Origin: Asterias rubens
Taxonomy: Eukaryota; Echinodermata; Asteroidea; Forcipulatida; Asteriidae
Direction: 5' to 3'
Assembly (NCBI RefSeq): GCF_902459465.1
Contig: NC_047070.1
Span: 2,480,001 to 2,544,000, forward strand
DNA: 64,000 bases
Every line of letters begins with the position of its first letter. Position 1 is the first letter of the stretch. Position numbers and translations under genes: made by a program. The notes beneath the pieces were generated by a model. The model was given only the letters and a program-made list of their open reading frames with translations. It had not been told where the DNA came from and did not search any database. Of this stretch, positions 11,809 through 23,600 are shown one piece after another.

Positions 11809-12300
11809 GAGACAACTTCCAATCTGACGACATGAACTTCCAACCAATGGGCATTGAGTGGGCGGGACTTATTCAAATAAGGCCGTAAGCTCTACTACTA
11901 TAAAGATTATTTTTTAACTTATTAACAGTACTCTTTCATATATTTATATTTATTGATATACGAAATAATTTATAATATTTTATTTATTTTGATATGGTTT
12001 TATACTCAGATATTTTGTATTTAAAGACAATATTCAAGTTATAAAAATGTATTTATTTTGTTGAATTCTATGAAATTCTTCTAAAGTAAACAAAAACAAT
12101 TGACGTTAAGAGTGTTAGTCAAGTTTTATTGACGTATCTGAAGATAATGTGTTTTTATCCGAAGGTGGATATAAATATCGTTGATATAAAATGTGTTTTA
12201 AGTCACAAGTTTTACTGTGAGTTAATGTTTTCTTTTTCAAAAAGAACACACAATAGCGCGAATCGTGCCCAAAAATATTTTTAAATTTAATAATATATAA
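11809..12300 (+). promoter_or_regulatory. cytokine 3' UTR with AU-rich elements
   Basis: After the TAG stop the sequence becomes strongly A/T rich, with several ATTTA motifs at 11940-12060. These include the nonamer TTATTTATT (11980-11988) and TATTTATTTT near 12050. Such elements mark many cytokine mRNAs for rapid decay. No canonical AATAAA was placed with confidence in this stretch, so the 3' end is unresolved. Confidence 0.55.
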
Positions 12301-14296
12301 TAATCAATGTATATGTTGTTTATCTTTAAATAATGTAGTTTCAGTGATAACTTTTGTTTCAAATGATCTAGACTTGGATAAGCAACGTTATGCCGAGTAG
12401 TATAGTGTTATGGGAGACTTTGGAACGCTAGATGATGGCAGAAGAATAACCAGTTATAAATATAGTTCTGAGCATGCGCACATTACCAAAATATGGTTTT
12501 TGCCTTGTCTGCTGCCACTTATAGTGTCCAAAAAGTCCCAAATTGTAACTGTATTTATTGCATTGGTGTTTGCATTTCAAAGAGTAGGTCTTAAAAGGGT
12601 AACAATTGTATTCATTTTTTGTGCAACAGCCGTTGGTCCATCTTCAGTCCTCTTTTATAGAGCAGCTTATAAGCACATAGCCCAACCATAAAACAATGTG
12701 CTTACCTGGGGACAAGGTTACCATCCAAAGTACCACGCATTAGGTATGGTTTGCAACTGGTTTCCTGCTGATGTTCTACTATTAAATAACTTGCTTAACG
12801 AATCCTGAAGGAATCATACAGCTGTTGCATGTGGGGTGTCCCAAATCAACAATTGGATTTAATTTTAATTTTATATAACTGCTGTTTCTGAGTTAATTTG
12901 TGCAGTTTTCCTTCTTTATCATCATTATGGCTCTCACTGCAGTCAATCTGCTGAGATCCCTTTTCTCGAAACATTTGGACAAAATTTCCACACCAAAATC
13001 TGTAAATTGATAAAGATTTGAAACTATACATATAAAGAACACATCGAATTGTCTTAACGTTTGGGACACACCGTTTTTGGGGCATTATGTCAGTTTATAC
13101 TTACGAGTAACACTTCTTTTATATATAAAAATTAAAAACATAACCTTGTATTTTGATTTAATCTCGTATTTTATTTATCTTTGATTTTTAATAGTACATG
13201 TAATATACTGTAGGACCTAAGGGCCTAATACTTATTGATACAACTGGAGTATTCATTTAAGATTTTCTAAGTAAAAATATATATACAACAATTTCGTTTT
13301 TAAATACGTAGTCCTATAGTTCCTATAATATGAGTTCAATTTTAGTTATAGTTAGTTAAAGATATTGTTTTCTTAATTTAAGAGTTTGAAAAATAAACAA
13401 TAGTTTATCACATTGAAAAACCGTCAGTATTGTCCTTTTTTAATGTTTGACAACAACTTCTAGAAATATCAAAAGTAATATTCTTATTCACTGGGTATCC
13501 AGTTAATGTGTTGGTTTTTCGGGTTTGGGCGGGGGCAACCTTTTATATGCCCACGGCGTCGTTGACCTGTTACATCACACTCAAGAGCATCTGAGATCCG
13601 AGCAAGGACTATTAAGCAGAAAGCATATTGCTCTAACAAGTGCCAGTTTTCGGTCAGCAGAAACTGGCAGGTGGTCACCATTCACATCTTGTACAAGCGA
13701 CTTGGCACTTAAGCTGGTAATCTCCTGATAAGCCTAACTTTGTTGTGCTTATCATCGTTTTAAGCTTGCTCGATGACATTCAAGATAGAGCGTTACCTGG
13801 CTTACAACGCCACCGACAAGTAAGTATTATCAATATTTCCACCCATCCGGAAGAAAACATTGTCTTCGTGTAAGATTTCTTTAGCTTGTGGACATTGTTT
13901 TTTATGACGCGCCCGTATTTGCTTGTATTTAGCCTTTCCCTTACTAACCCGACTGAATCTTCTTTCTCTGCCATATGGTCGATCAGGCCCAGCTTCAGAA
14001 GACCCACATTTTTTGCAAGTTTTGTCCCCGTGAAAACATGCAAGAAAAATATACATTTTTAGCCTAATTGGGCATGGTCAAAACAGAAACTTGAAAGCTT
14101 TCGAGAAAGACTCTGCTAGTTGAAACGTTGCAAGTATCTATAGTACCTCTCTTCTTGTAAACTTGTCTATTTTTCATGTATTCTAATGATTTAGTTCGTA
14201 TAGTTTGCCAAATAAATCACAAATCATCAAATCAACTCGCACAACTTTTGATAGCTGCTGCCTCTTATCTGCTGCCTTTTATTTCCTTTAGCGAGG
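12301..14296. other. intergenic DNA between cytokine and MAN2B2 genes
   Basis: Contains a diverged GGGAGACTTT foldback element at about 12411-12540 and otherwise unrecognised sequence. AATAAA hexamers occur at about 13392 and 14210. No exon chain is apparent. Confidence 0.4.
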
Positions 14297-14333
14297 ATCA
14301 CGTGATCGCAATCACGTGATCCGATCACGTGAT
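14297..14333. promoter_or_regulatory. three tandem ATCACGTGAT palindromes (MiT/TFE or CLEAR-like E-boxes)
   Basis: ATCACGTGAT occurs exactly at 14297-14306, 14311-14320 and 14324-14333, spaced 14 and 13 bp. The core TCACGTGA is a high-affinity MITF/TFEB-class E-box and matches the centre of the CLEAR element (GTCACGTGAC) found near lysosomal genes. The array ends about 330 bp before the start codon of a lysosomal mannosidase. A fourth TCACGTGA lies in intron 1 at 16007-16014. TFEB control is inferred. Confidence 0.6.
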
Positions 14334-14354
14334 CCCGCTGATTGAAACTGGCCG

Positions 14355-14480
14355 GCCGTGTCTGAAACGACGACTTCGGCTACAGCTACGTCTAGATCAG
14401 CGCATCTACACCCGTGTTGAAGAATAGGCAGACGCGCGCGATCTAGCCGTAGCTGTAGCCGAAGTCGCCGTTGTTTGTGA
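14355..14480. repeat. short foldback element in the MAN2B2 promoter region
   Basis: Left arm CGACTTCGGCTACAGCTACG and right arm CGTAGCTGTAGCCGAAGTCG pair around a 50-60 bp centre. A related copy is at 27241-27335. Confidence 0.75.
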
Positions 14481-14660
14481 GAGTACCGAAAAAAGGAGGA
14501 AGAACATCATTTTGTGAGGCTGTTTCTTTGTTCATGTTGTGCTCTGGTGTTCTAGAAGAGCTGTCGAAAGTCATTTCTCACAGTGCATTTAAGGTATCGT
14601 GGATACTTTAGTGATGCTGTCAGTGTATTATTAGTCAGTTAGTAAACACCGAGAGACAAG

Positions 14661-17600
14661 ATGCAGAAGAAGGCGTGTTTGCTCGCTGTTGCAGCAGGTC
14701 TGTTTGTGGTGTGTTTCCCAGGTACGTGTTTCACGGCCGCCGTTCATGAGGCGAGCAGAGATGAGTTGGCTCATGGAGAGGAAACGACTGCTGACACGGC
14801 AGGCATTATCGAGGCATTCGTGGTACCCCATAGTCATATGGATGTCGGATGGATTTACACTGTTCAGGTATGATTATGAGACCGACAGACAGGGGAATAT
14901 TTGATTCTGATCTATATTTAATTTGTAATTAATTAATTTTGCTTTGGCAGTTTATATAAATTTAGTTTTTTTTTTAAGTGTCAGGTGAGTAGTACAGTAC
15001 AGGACTATCCTGGTCACGTCAAGGGTTTTCTGTAGAATAACGGGACAATTGTTCACAATCAAAAACTACATGATTTTTTTAAATCATCTGTTCAACCTTT
15101 TTACAGTGACACTTGCACTTCATCATGTGTTGATATCTTAAAAATTTTGGTTTTTCGTTGCGAGAGATAGTCCGCTTATCCTCCTATTTACAGTGCTAAT
15201 GCATGCACGACATTGGAGCGACATCATATGTTTTCAGAACTTTCATTGGTTGGTATTTTATTGAATATTCAGAAGCTAGTATGGCGTGCAAAATAAATCA
15301 AAAGTATCATTCAATTACTATTAAACAAATTTATTTACATTTTTGTCCTAAGAAGACATTATGGCTTCTAGATTAGAATCCGGTGTGGCGGTTTCAACTT
15401 TCCGCCGTGTTCAGTTTTCCGAATGACCAAATACGGTAACATTACGTCATGCGATGCCTGCGCACAGCAAGCGAAAGTAGTCCATTTTTAGTGCCGTAGC
15501 GAGTCATCCGTGTTACTCTCCGGTAGCTGTCATGGCGGCGTCCACGAGTACAACGAGCGGCGAACGCGTGGATCGTATGAGAGAATTTGATGTGAAGACC
15601 AAGCAAATTATCCTGTATTTATACCGAACGAGCGTCAGAGAATCAGAAGAATTCGTGTTGAAATGTCCGGCTACGTCACCCGGAAAACGGAACACGGCGG
15701 AAGACTGAAACCGCCACACTGGAACTATCACAAGGCATGACAGTAAAACACCCCACCCCCCCTTGAAGCACAAACACTTCATAACAATCTGTTTTCCCCC
15801 ATTTCAGACCAGTAATGTTTGGTTTCAGGAGTAAGAAATCAATCTGTTATGTTTTATCTTTAATGTAGACATTTTATTTTTTACGTTTATCCGAATTTAT
15901 TACAGTCTGCAGTTAATCAAAAAATTAATTTGTTTTCATTTTCACTTAAAATATTTTAATTTGTTCCCCATATTTTCACGCCATAGAATCCCAAATAGCA
16001 ATCACATCACGTGATCTATTGAGTGACTAAAGGAGAATGAAACTCAATCTAGCAGATGATAATTTTGTTTTGAACTTTTGAGGTTGGATGATGTTTCTTT
16101 GACTCATTTGATTTCTATACAAAAAATTAATAATTTAATAAATGTTTGAGCATAACCTACGACAGGAAACTTTATTCTCAGCTATGGTTAAGCCTGATGA
16201 AAATACAGACCGTGAGTGAACAGGTGGAGCTTGCACAGTCTCGCGGAATCAAACTTGGGGGTCGAAAACATATGAGGGTCGATAACATATGACCCTACGA
16301 TACATATTCAATGGGTTTGGTAGTATTATTAAATGAATGAGTTCCCTTGTGGCTTGTAGCAAAACTCTACACACACAAAAATGTATGAGTTGCTAATCAA
16401 TCAAAAGTCAACTTGTTCCTCAATTTGAAAAATGACTTTGTCTGTACCAGTGGAAGTGTGGTGGCGTGTGGTTAAGAAGAGCACTGAACACAACCTATGC
16501 TGTATCTTATCAGTTTTTATAACAACACAGGGGACCTATTGCTATACTTCCCATCAGAAGGACGAAGCAATGGTTAAGTGTCTTCAGGTGTCTTGCTTTA
16601 AAAGGACACAGTGTCACGATCAGGACTCCAACCCACTCTCTGCTGATCAGATACACCAGAGAATGAGTTCGGTGCTCTTAACCACTCGGCCATGGCACCC
16701 CATGGAGTGCAGTGAATACAGTGAAGACGTTGTAGTACAACTGCCCAAGTCAAAGGATCATGAAGAGGAGTACAACGCCCTAGACCTGGGGTCTTGTTTA
16801 GTACAGAGTCTAGATTCAGTAACTGAGGCGCCGAACTCCGCTTTTGAAATTTGACTTGGACAGTTGTACTAGCACTGTAGGACCCTTTTCTCCTACTCAG
16901 CCCTAGTTTCCCCCTAGTTTTTTTTGTTAAACCTTTTTATTTAAACTACCTCTGCATAACTAAAACAAACACCCAGATTTCTCTTTCCTTTTTTTTTTTG
17001 CTGTAGGAGAGCATGGTGGCTTATGCAGCGAACGTTTACACCACAGTCGTAGCAAGTCTCATCAAAGATAAATCTCGACGCTTCATCTGCGTTGAACAAG
17101 AATTCTTCAGATTGTGGTGGACAACGGTTGCAAACAACACTCAAAAGGTTAATTTAGGAGCTGTGTTTTGACTGAAAGTTGATGACTAAGACACAAGTCA
17201 AACTCGAGTCGCCAATTTCATCGGCTTGCGACTTTTGACTTTCACTAACGATCGCCATTCTCCACTTACTGTGCAAGCGTTGAATTACTTGGGTGAGCGA
17301 AAAATGCCTAGTAACAGAGAGTACGCACGCACTAGCAAAACTTCTCTGCTAATCTTTGAAGCACGCTTTGCGAAAGCGCTAAATTCCCTGCTTCCACAAG
17401 CGCCGATTCTTAGCTTACGGTAAGCAGATGAAAATGGGCCGGGAACACTTCCATGAGGGATAATCATAAGTAACAAACAGATTTGTTGAGTTATTTAATT
17501 GTGACAGATAATTGAGACCTTCTTTATTAGATGTTAAATTTGCCTCTAGCCACCTTGCAATCTCAATGGTCTAGTTCATAAGATACTGCTCTAGAATTGC

Positions 17601-20600
17601 AAAGGTCGTGGGTTCGAATCCCACCCGAGTAACATGCCTGTAATTTATTCACAGAACTCTGGTTAGTACTCAGTATACAGTGCTTACACACATCGATGTA
17701 AGGGTAAAAACCAAAATCAATATTCTTCTTTATGTTATTATTAATTTTCTTTAGTATTTTGCATCCACCAGAATCAGACCCAACAGCTGGTTCAATCTGG
17801 TCAGTTGGAGTTCATCATTGGAGGGCAAGTCATGCATGATGAAGCAGTCACTGAGTACAGTGCCACCATTCAACAGATGACAGGTAAGCTAAGGAGGTCT
17901 TTTTCCGGATGTAAAGATTGTGAATCTTCAAGGCAAATCTGAGATTTTGTTTTCGTCACAAGCGATGGTTTGTAAAAAGGTTTGTAGATAGCTCAGTTGG
18001 TAGAGCATCGGCACGAGGGTTTTCATACCTTTTGTTTATCAAGTTTTTGACCATGACACAAATCCCTACTCACTGTAAATGAAAAAGTATGTCATATAGT
18101 TTACCTGTAGAAGCTTCAGCTTCATTAGTCATCAAGTTTTTTAGAAGAAAAAAAAAATAGAAAAAAAAGTATCTAAAACCTGTAAGGTTTCATTTTGTGT
18201 TCCTGCAATTTTTTCTTCTTCAGAGGGTCACTCTTTCATCTATGAGAACTTTGGAAAGCGCCCTCACTTCAGCTGGCACGTAGATCCCTTTGGCGCATCA
18301 TCAGCAACGCCCTCGCTGTTCGCAATGATGGGTTTTGATGCGCACCTAATATCCCGGATCGATTACGACGTTAAGGACCAGATGCAAAAGAGCAAAAGTT
18401 TACAGTTCGTTTGGCGTGGGTCGCCCTCGCTTGGTAGCAAACAGCAGATCTTTACCCACGTCATGGACCAGTATAGCTATTGTACTCCACCAGATTTGCC
18501 TTTCTCAGATAAGTATGTTATTTGCGTAAAATATTTGTCTAAAAATTGCTAAAAATAACTATTTCTTTTATAAGGTGCTTTATCTACCACGTGTGAAAGC
18601 CTGTATTATTATTTCTTTCCAGACAGGACTAACGATATGAGAAAGTTTATGCAGTACCTTTTAAGGGTTAACAAGGTACTGGGGAACATACAGCAGCCAC
18701 TGCCAGAAACACCGGGGAAAACCCCTTCTCTTAGTGATAAGTGTAACTTGGTTCTTTAATGTGCATTACACGGCACACAGGGCCTCCAGCTTTGTGTCCC
18801 AACCAAAGGACAAAGCAATCATGAATGTGTCAAGTGTCTCTTACCCACACATCTGCTGATCAGAAACGGCAAAGCATGTGTCCGGTGTGCTTGATCGCTC
18901 TGCCACAACTCTGTCACGCTATCTCACACTTTCAAATTGTGTGTGTGTGCTGGGAGGGGGGGGGGTGTCTAAATGGTATTGTGACCTCTTCAAGGACTAG
19001 CGTCTAATTTAACGCATATCGGAAAGTATAAAACTCCCTTGTCCTTTGGATGGGATGCAAATTGCAAATTACCTTGATTGAAAAAATGAAAGAAATATTT
19101 CAAGTATCACTCTGAAATGTTGGAAGTATTCTTTATTTAACAGGACTGGTTTCTACATGAATTGATACGCCGTGTTTTAGAATTAACAAAAAACACATGT
19201 TGGTAAAACCAGAGAAATATCTTGATTAGAAAATCGGAAGACTTATTTTGATTACTAGCTTGTAAATGATGGAAGTATTCTTTATTTTACAGGACCGGTT
19301 TCTACTGGAATGGATACGCCTTGTTTCCCAAACCACCAGTTGATGGCGTTTATCCTCATATGAGTTTGCCAGTCACAGATCAAAACATCAAACAGTACGC
19401 TGCTACCATGGTCAACAGTATCAAACAGCGTGCAGCCTGGTTCAAAACACCTCAACTTCTATGGCCATGGGTAGGTTGCGACTAGCCCTATATAGGACTC
19501 TTTCTCTGTACACAGGAACAGAGTCCTAACTATTGAGGCCAGTTTCTGGGGCGGAAAAATTTCACAGCTTCATAACTTAAATCTTACCTGCAACAAGCCT
19601 ATAATTTCAACAGATTCACATTCCATGGCGGATACATTTTTCTGCGGTGGGTTTTGGTCCTCATATTTTCTTCACAAATCCGTAATTTTCGTAAAATTAA
19701 GCAGCTTCCAACGTTAAAAAATTACCGTTTCGATCATTTTCTCACAGTGTTGTCTGTTGTCGTGCGTACGCGTATACATTTGCGTGCAAGACGCATGATG
19801 CAAGCTTAGACGCATGAATTCTTGGTCACCGTATCTTGACTGCACAGCGTTAACAACACGATTCAAAATTTGCGCGCCGTGCGTCTTGCGTACACACGGC
19901 AGACTGTGAGAGTACAAACAAAAATGGGAATTCCTTAACGTTGGGAGCTGCATTATTTCATGAAAATGACGGATTTGTAAAGAATATATGACGATCAAAA
20001 CCCACCGCAGAAAAACATATGCTGCCATGGAATGTGAATCTGTTGAAATTGGTGCTTTCTTGCAGGTAAGATTTGAGTTATGAAGTTGTGAAAATTTTCC
20101 GCCCCAGAAATGTACCCTGATGTCCAGGACGTCACTGTAGTACAAAACGAAACTGTAAGGCCGCCAGGGCTAGGTTGCGACTAACCGTGGTCCAGTGGTT
20201 AGAATGCTAGACTTGCAATCACAAGGTTGTGGTTTGTTTTGCTTGATATTTGACATAAAAAGATACATCCCCTTAAGGTGATCCCTCTGCTGCTGCTTCC
20301 CAGGTTGTATTGTAAGTTTGGGTGTGATCCCTGGCTACACGGCAGTAACATGTTGAATGTCTTCTGAATGGCACCCCTGAACAAAGATATTGACAAAATA
20401 GGGAGACCGTCAAGATAGCGCTAGCTGACTCAGTTGGTAGAGTGAAGGCAGGTTTATCCGGAGGTAGCAGGTCCCACTAATCCGTTTTTCTTTCTTCAAC
20501 CCCTTAATATTTTTATTTTTTTTTAGTTGGTATGACACTGCTCTAGAATTGCAAGGGTCATGGGTTGGAATCCCACCCGAGTAATATGCTTGTGATTTTT

Positions 20601-23600
20601 TTTTCACAGAACTCAAGAAAGTACTGAGTTCACAGTTCTAACACACATCGGTGTATGGGTAAAAAACAAAAATTAATATTGTTTATCCTGGATGCAAATT
20701 TAACATCTGATTATAATGTTTCTTTCCACACTAAAGGGTTGTGACAAACAGTTCTTCAATGCAGCAATCCAGTTTGAGAACATGGACAAACTCGTCTCCT
20801 ATATTAACAAGAATTCTAAGGGCCTCGGGGTTCACATCCAGTATGCAACACTTGGAGAATACTTTGAAGCTATCCATAAAATCAACACCACCTGGGCTGT
20901 GAGAGGAGAAGAAGACTTCTTGTCTTATTCGTCCGGTGAGAAACAAGAATCTTAGGAAACCTTCAATAAGGTTTCACTTATAGTTGTGTTGTGTCTTGTA
21001 GCTGACTGGATAAAGGCCCGGTCACAGAGGCCCCGAAAACGAGAGCGATAAGAATGCATGCCCTCGATTGGTTGAAAAAGCGTGGCCGTATTCTGCGTGT
21101 AGCAATTCAACCATTCGAGGGCGTGTATTTTAATCGTTTTCGTTCTCGTTATTGGGGCCTGTGTGACCGGGCCTTTAGAGCACCTGACTCGAGCTCTGGT
21201 GGTTCCGGGGATGTGATTCTGCCATTTGTAAGCAGAAATCTTTTTTTTTAAACCCTCACCAAAAAACATTATGTTACCACAAATCATCAGCAAAAATGGT
21301 GCATATTTAAAATGTCTGGTATTAATGTTGATATTTCCACAGCTGCTGACTCAGTCTGGACTGGGTTTTACACATCTCGTGCTAATCTAAAAGGAACAGC
21401 TCGACGCGCACAATCAACTCTTCATGCTGGTGAGACGCTGTTCAGTGTGTATCTCAACATGCCTGCAGTCAACCGTACTGTAGACGTTTCTGGAGCATTG
21501 ACAAATCTGTCTTCGTTGCGTTGGGCTTCGGCCGAGGTAAGTCTGTTTTTCTATCAAACATGACAGGAAATCTCTCTCAACAGAAGCAGGGCCCAGATTC
21601 ATGGCTCGCTTACCCTCAAAAAATTGGCGCTTATAAAAGCAGGGAATTATATTCTTACGTCAGGCATATTTCAGGGTTAAGCGGGGAGTTTTGACTTGTG
21701 TGTGTGCTTCTCCGCGTTACTAGGCATTGGGCTTACAAGGCTAACGCAGAAATTCAGCGCTTGTTATGCAAGTTGAAAATAAATAAATAATAAACAAATA
21801 GTTTGGGGGGCTAATCATCCTTACTCGGAGCTAGAGCTGAATTGCAAGGGACGCGGCTACATCGTGTTCAAGAAGCAGGCTTGTAGCTGCCAGCCACATC
21901 AACCCATTATGACCACGGAGCATAGCCAAGATCAAAAGTGTTTGATTTTTCCCGAGGGAGGAAAACCGGATAGTCTGGAAAATCCTTGTGGCACAGCAGA
22001 GAACCAAAGCACAACTCATCTCACATATGGCCCTGGCCGGGAATCAGCCCTGGCCGGGAATCAAACCGGGGTCACCTTGGTGAGAGGCGAGTGCCACCCA
22101 TAAATGAGAGGCGAGTGCCACCCATAAATGAATGGTGAATTCAGCAACAGAATTCAGCAGTTAGCAGAGCCATGAAAGTGGGCCCAGTTAGGTTTGCTCA
22201 GGGGTTTCTCTCCATGCCTCTCAGCTCTATGGACCGCGGTTCGAGTCCAGACCAGAGCCTTTACATGGGAATGGGGTTTTTCAGTCCCTACCTGGCTGCA
22301 TTGGTTTTCCATCCCACGTTTTTTCATTGTCTTCTCTACAAAAAGTTTGTGTGAAGTTTCCATTAGGATGTTTTGGCGGCTATTTAGTTTGGATTCAGAA
22401 CACGCGGAACACAGCCAGAGTTCAAAACAGTCAAACTTTACCTGTAGGCAGACTATCTATAACTGCGCTCGGTAGGCCTCCTTGTCTCATCACATGAGCT
22501 CACCACTTTGCCTTCCGCTCTAACGCCTCATCACTTGTGAGACACAAGCGCCCCTCAATCAGCGCAGCCAGTCTTTCATTTGTGATGAAGTCTCACCGCT
22601 TTGGCAATCGTGAACTCTGTCTTTCAGGTCCAACATCACGACGGAGTGACCGGCACAGAGAGCCCTAAGGTTGAGGCTATGTATGAAGATCATCTCCTCT
22701 CCGCCGAGACCAAGACTCTCAACTCAATGAAGATGATGTTTAAGGATCTCCTCAAGAAACCAGCAATGGATGGAACAGATGCAGAGAACATTCTTACATC
22801 CTTAAACAATGGGGAGGCATTGGGTAACTAAGTTCCGTCTTCTAGTCAAATGGTTAACTCTGTAGGGTGTCATGGCCAAGCGGTTTAAAGCATCAAATTC
22901 AAGCTCTGGTGGTTAAGTCATCGGGGTTGGGTTTGGTCATGACAATTGTGTCCTTGAGCAAGATGCTTTACTATAATTGCTTCTCTTCACCCAGGGGTAT
23001 AAATGGGTACCTGCTAGGGTAGAGGTTGATATTGTGTTTGAAAAAGTGGAAAACTTAACAATATTACTTCAAAGGGAATCCTTTCTTGAAACAGTTCTTA
23101 CTATCAACAGCTGCAGTGCTTCTCATCAAGCAAGTTTTTATGGTCATTAATTTTTGGAGTGTTTACTAAATAATGTATGACACTATCGTTAAAAATAGCA
23201 CTGATATACCAAAGTATAGAATATTTGAATATTTTAGGCTTTGGTAGCCTTGGAGAAAGACTGCTAGAGTCGAAACAGCATGGCCCAGCTTCATAGAGCT
23301 GCTTAAAAGAACACGTTGCCTTGGATCGGTCGAGTTGGTCTTTGAAAAGCGTTTGTAGCCGTTTGTTATCAAATGAATACAGGTAGAAAGGTGTTGTAAA
23401 AGTAGAATACAATGATCTACTCAAACATTCCTCGAAATTGCACGTTTTTCCTTTAACACAGAGTCAATATCCCATAAATGGCCGACCGTGTTAGTTCGCA
23501 AAGCAAAAAGAATACCACGCAATTTTGAGGCAAATTTGTGTGGATTATTGTATTCTAGTTTTAAAACATCTTTCTACCCATATGCATTTTATAACAAACG

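Noticed and set aside
16432..16854. A 140-residue ORF
   Set aside because: It crosses a reverse SINE and a foldback fragment in MAN2B2 intron 1.
17755..17771. Exon 3 of MAN2B2 starting at TATTTTGC after the first TTAG
   Set aside because: That start shifts the frame. The CAG just before 17772 keeps phase 0 and gives the 14 residues expected between the flanking conserved blocks.
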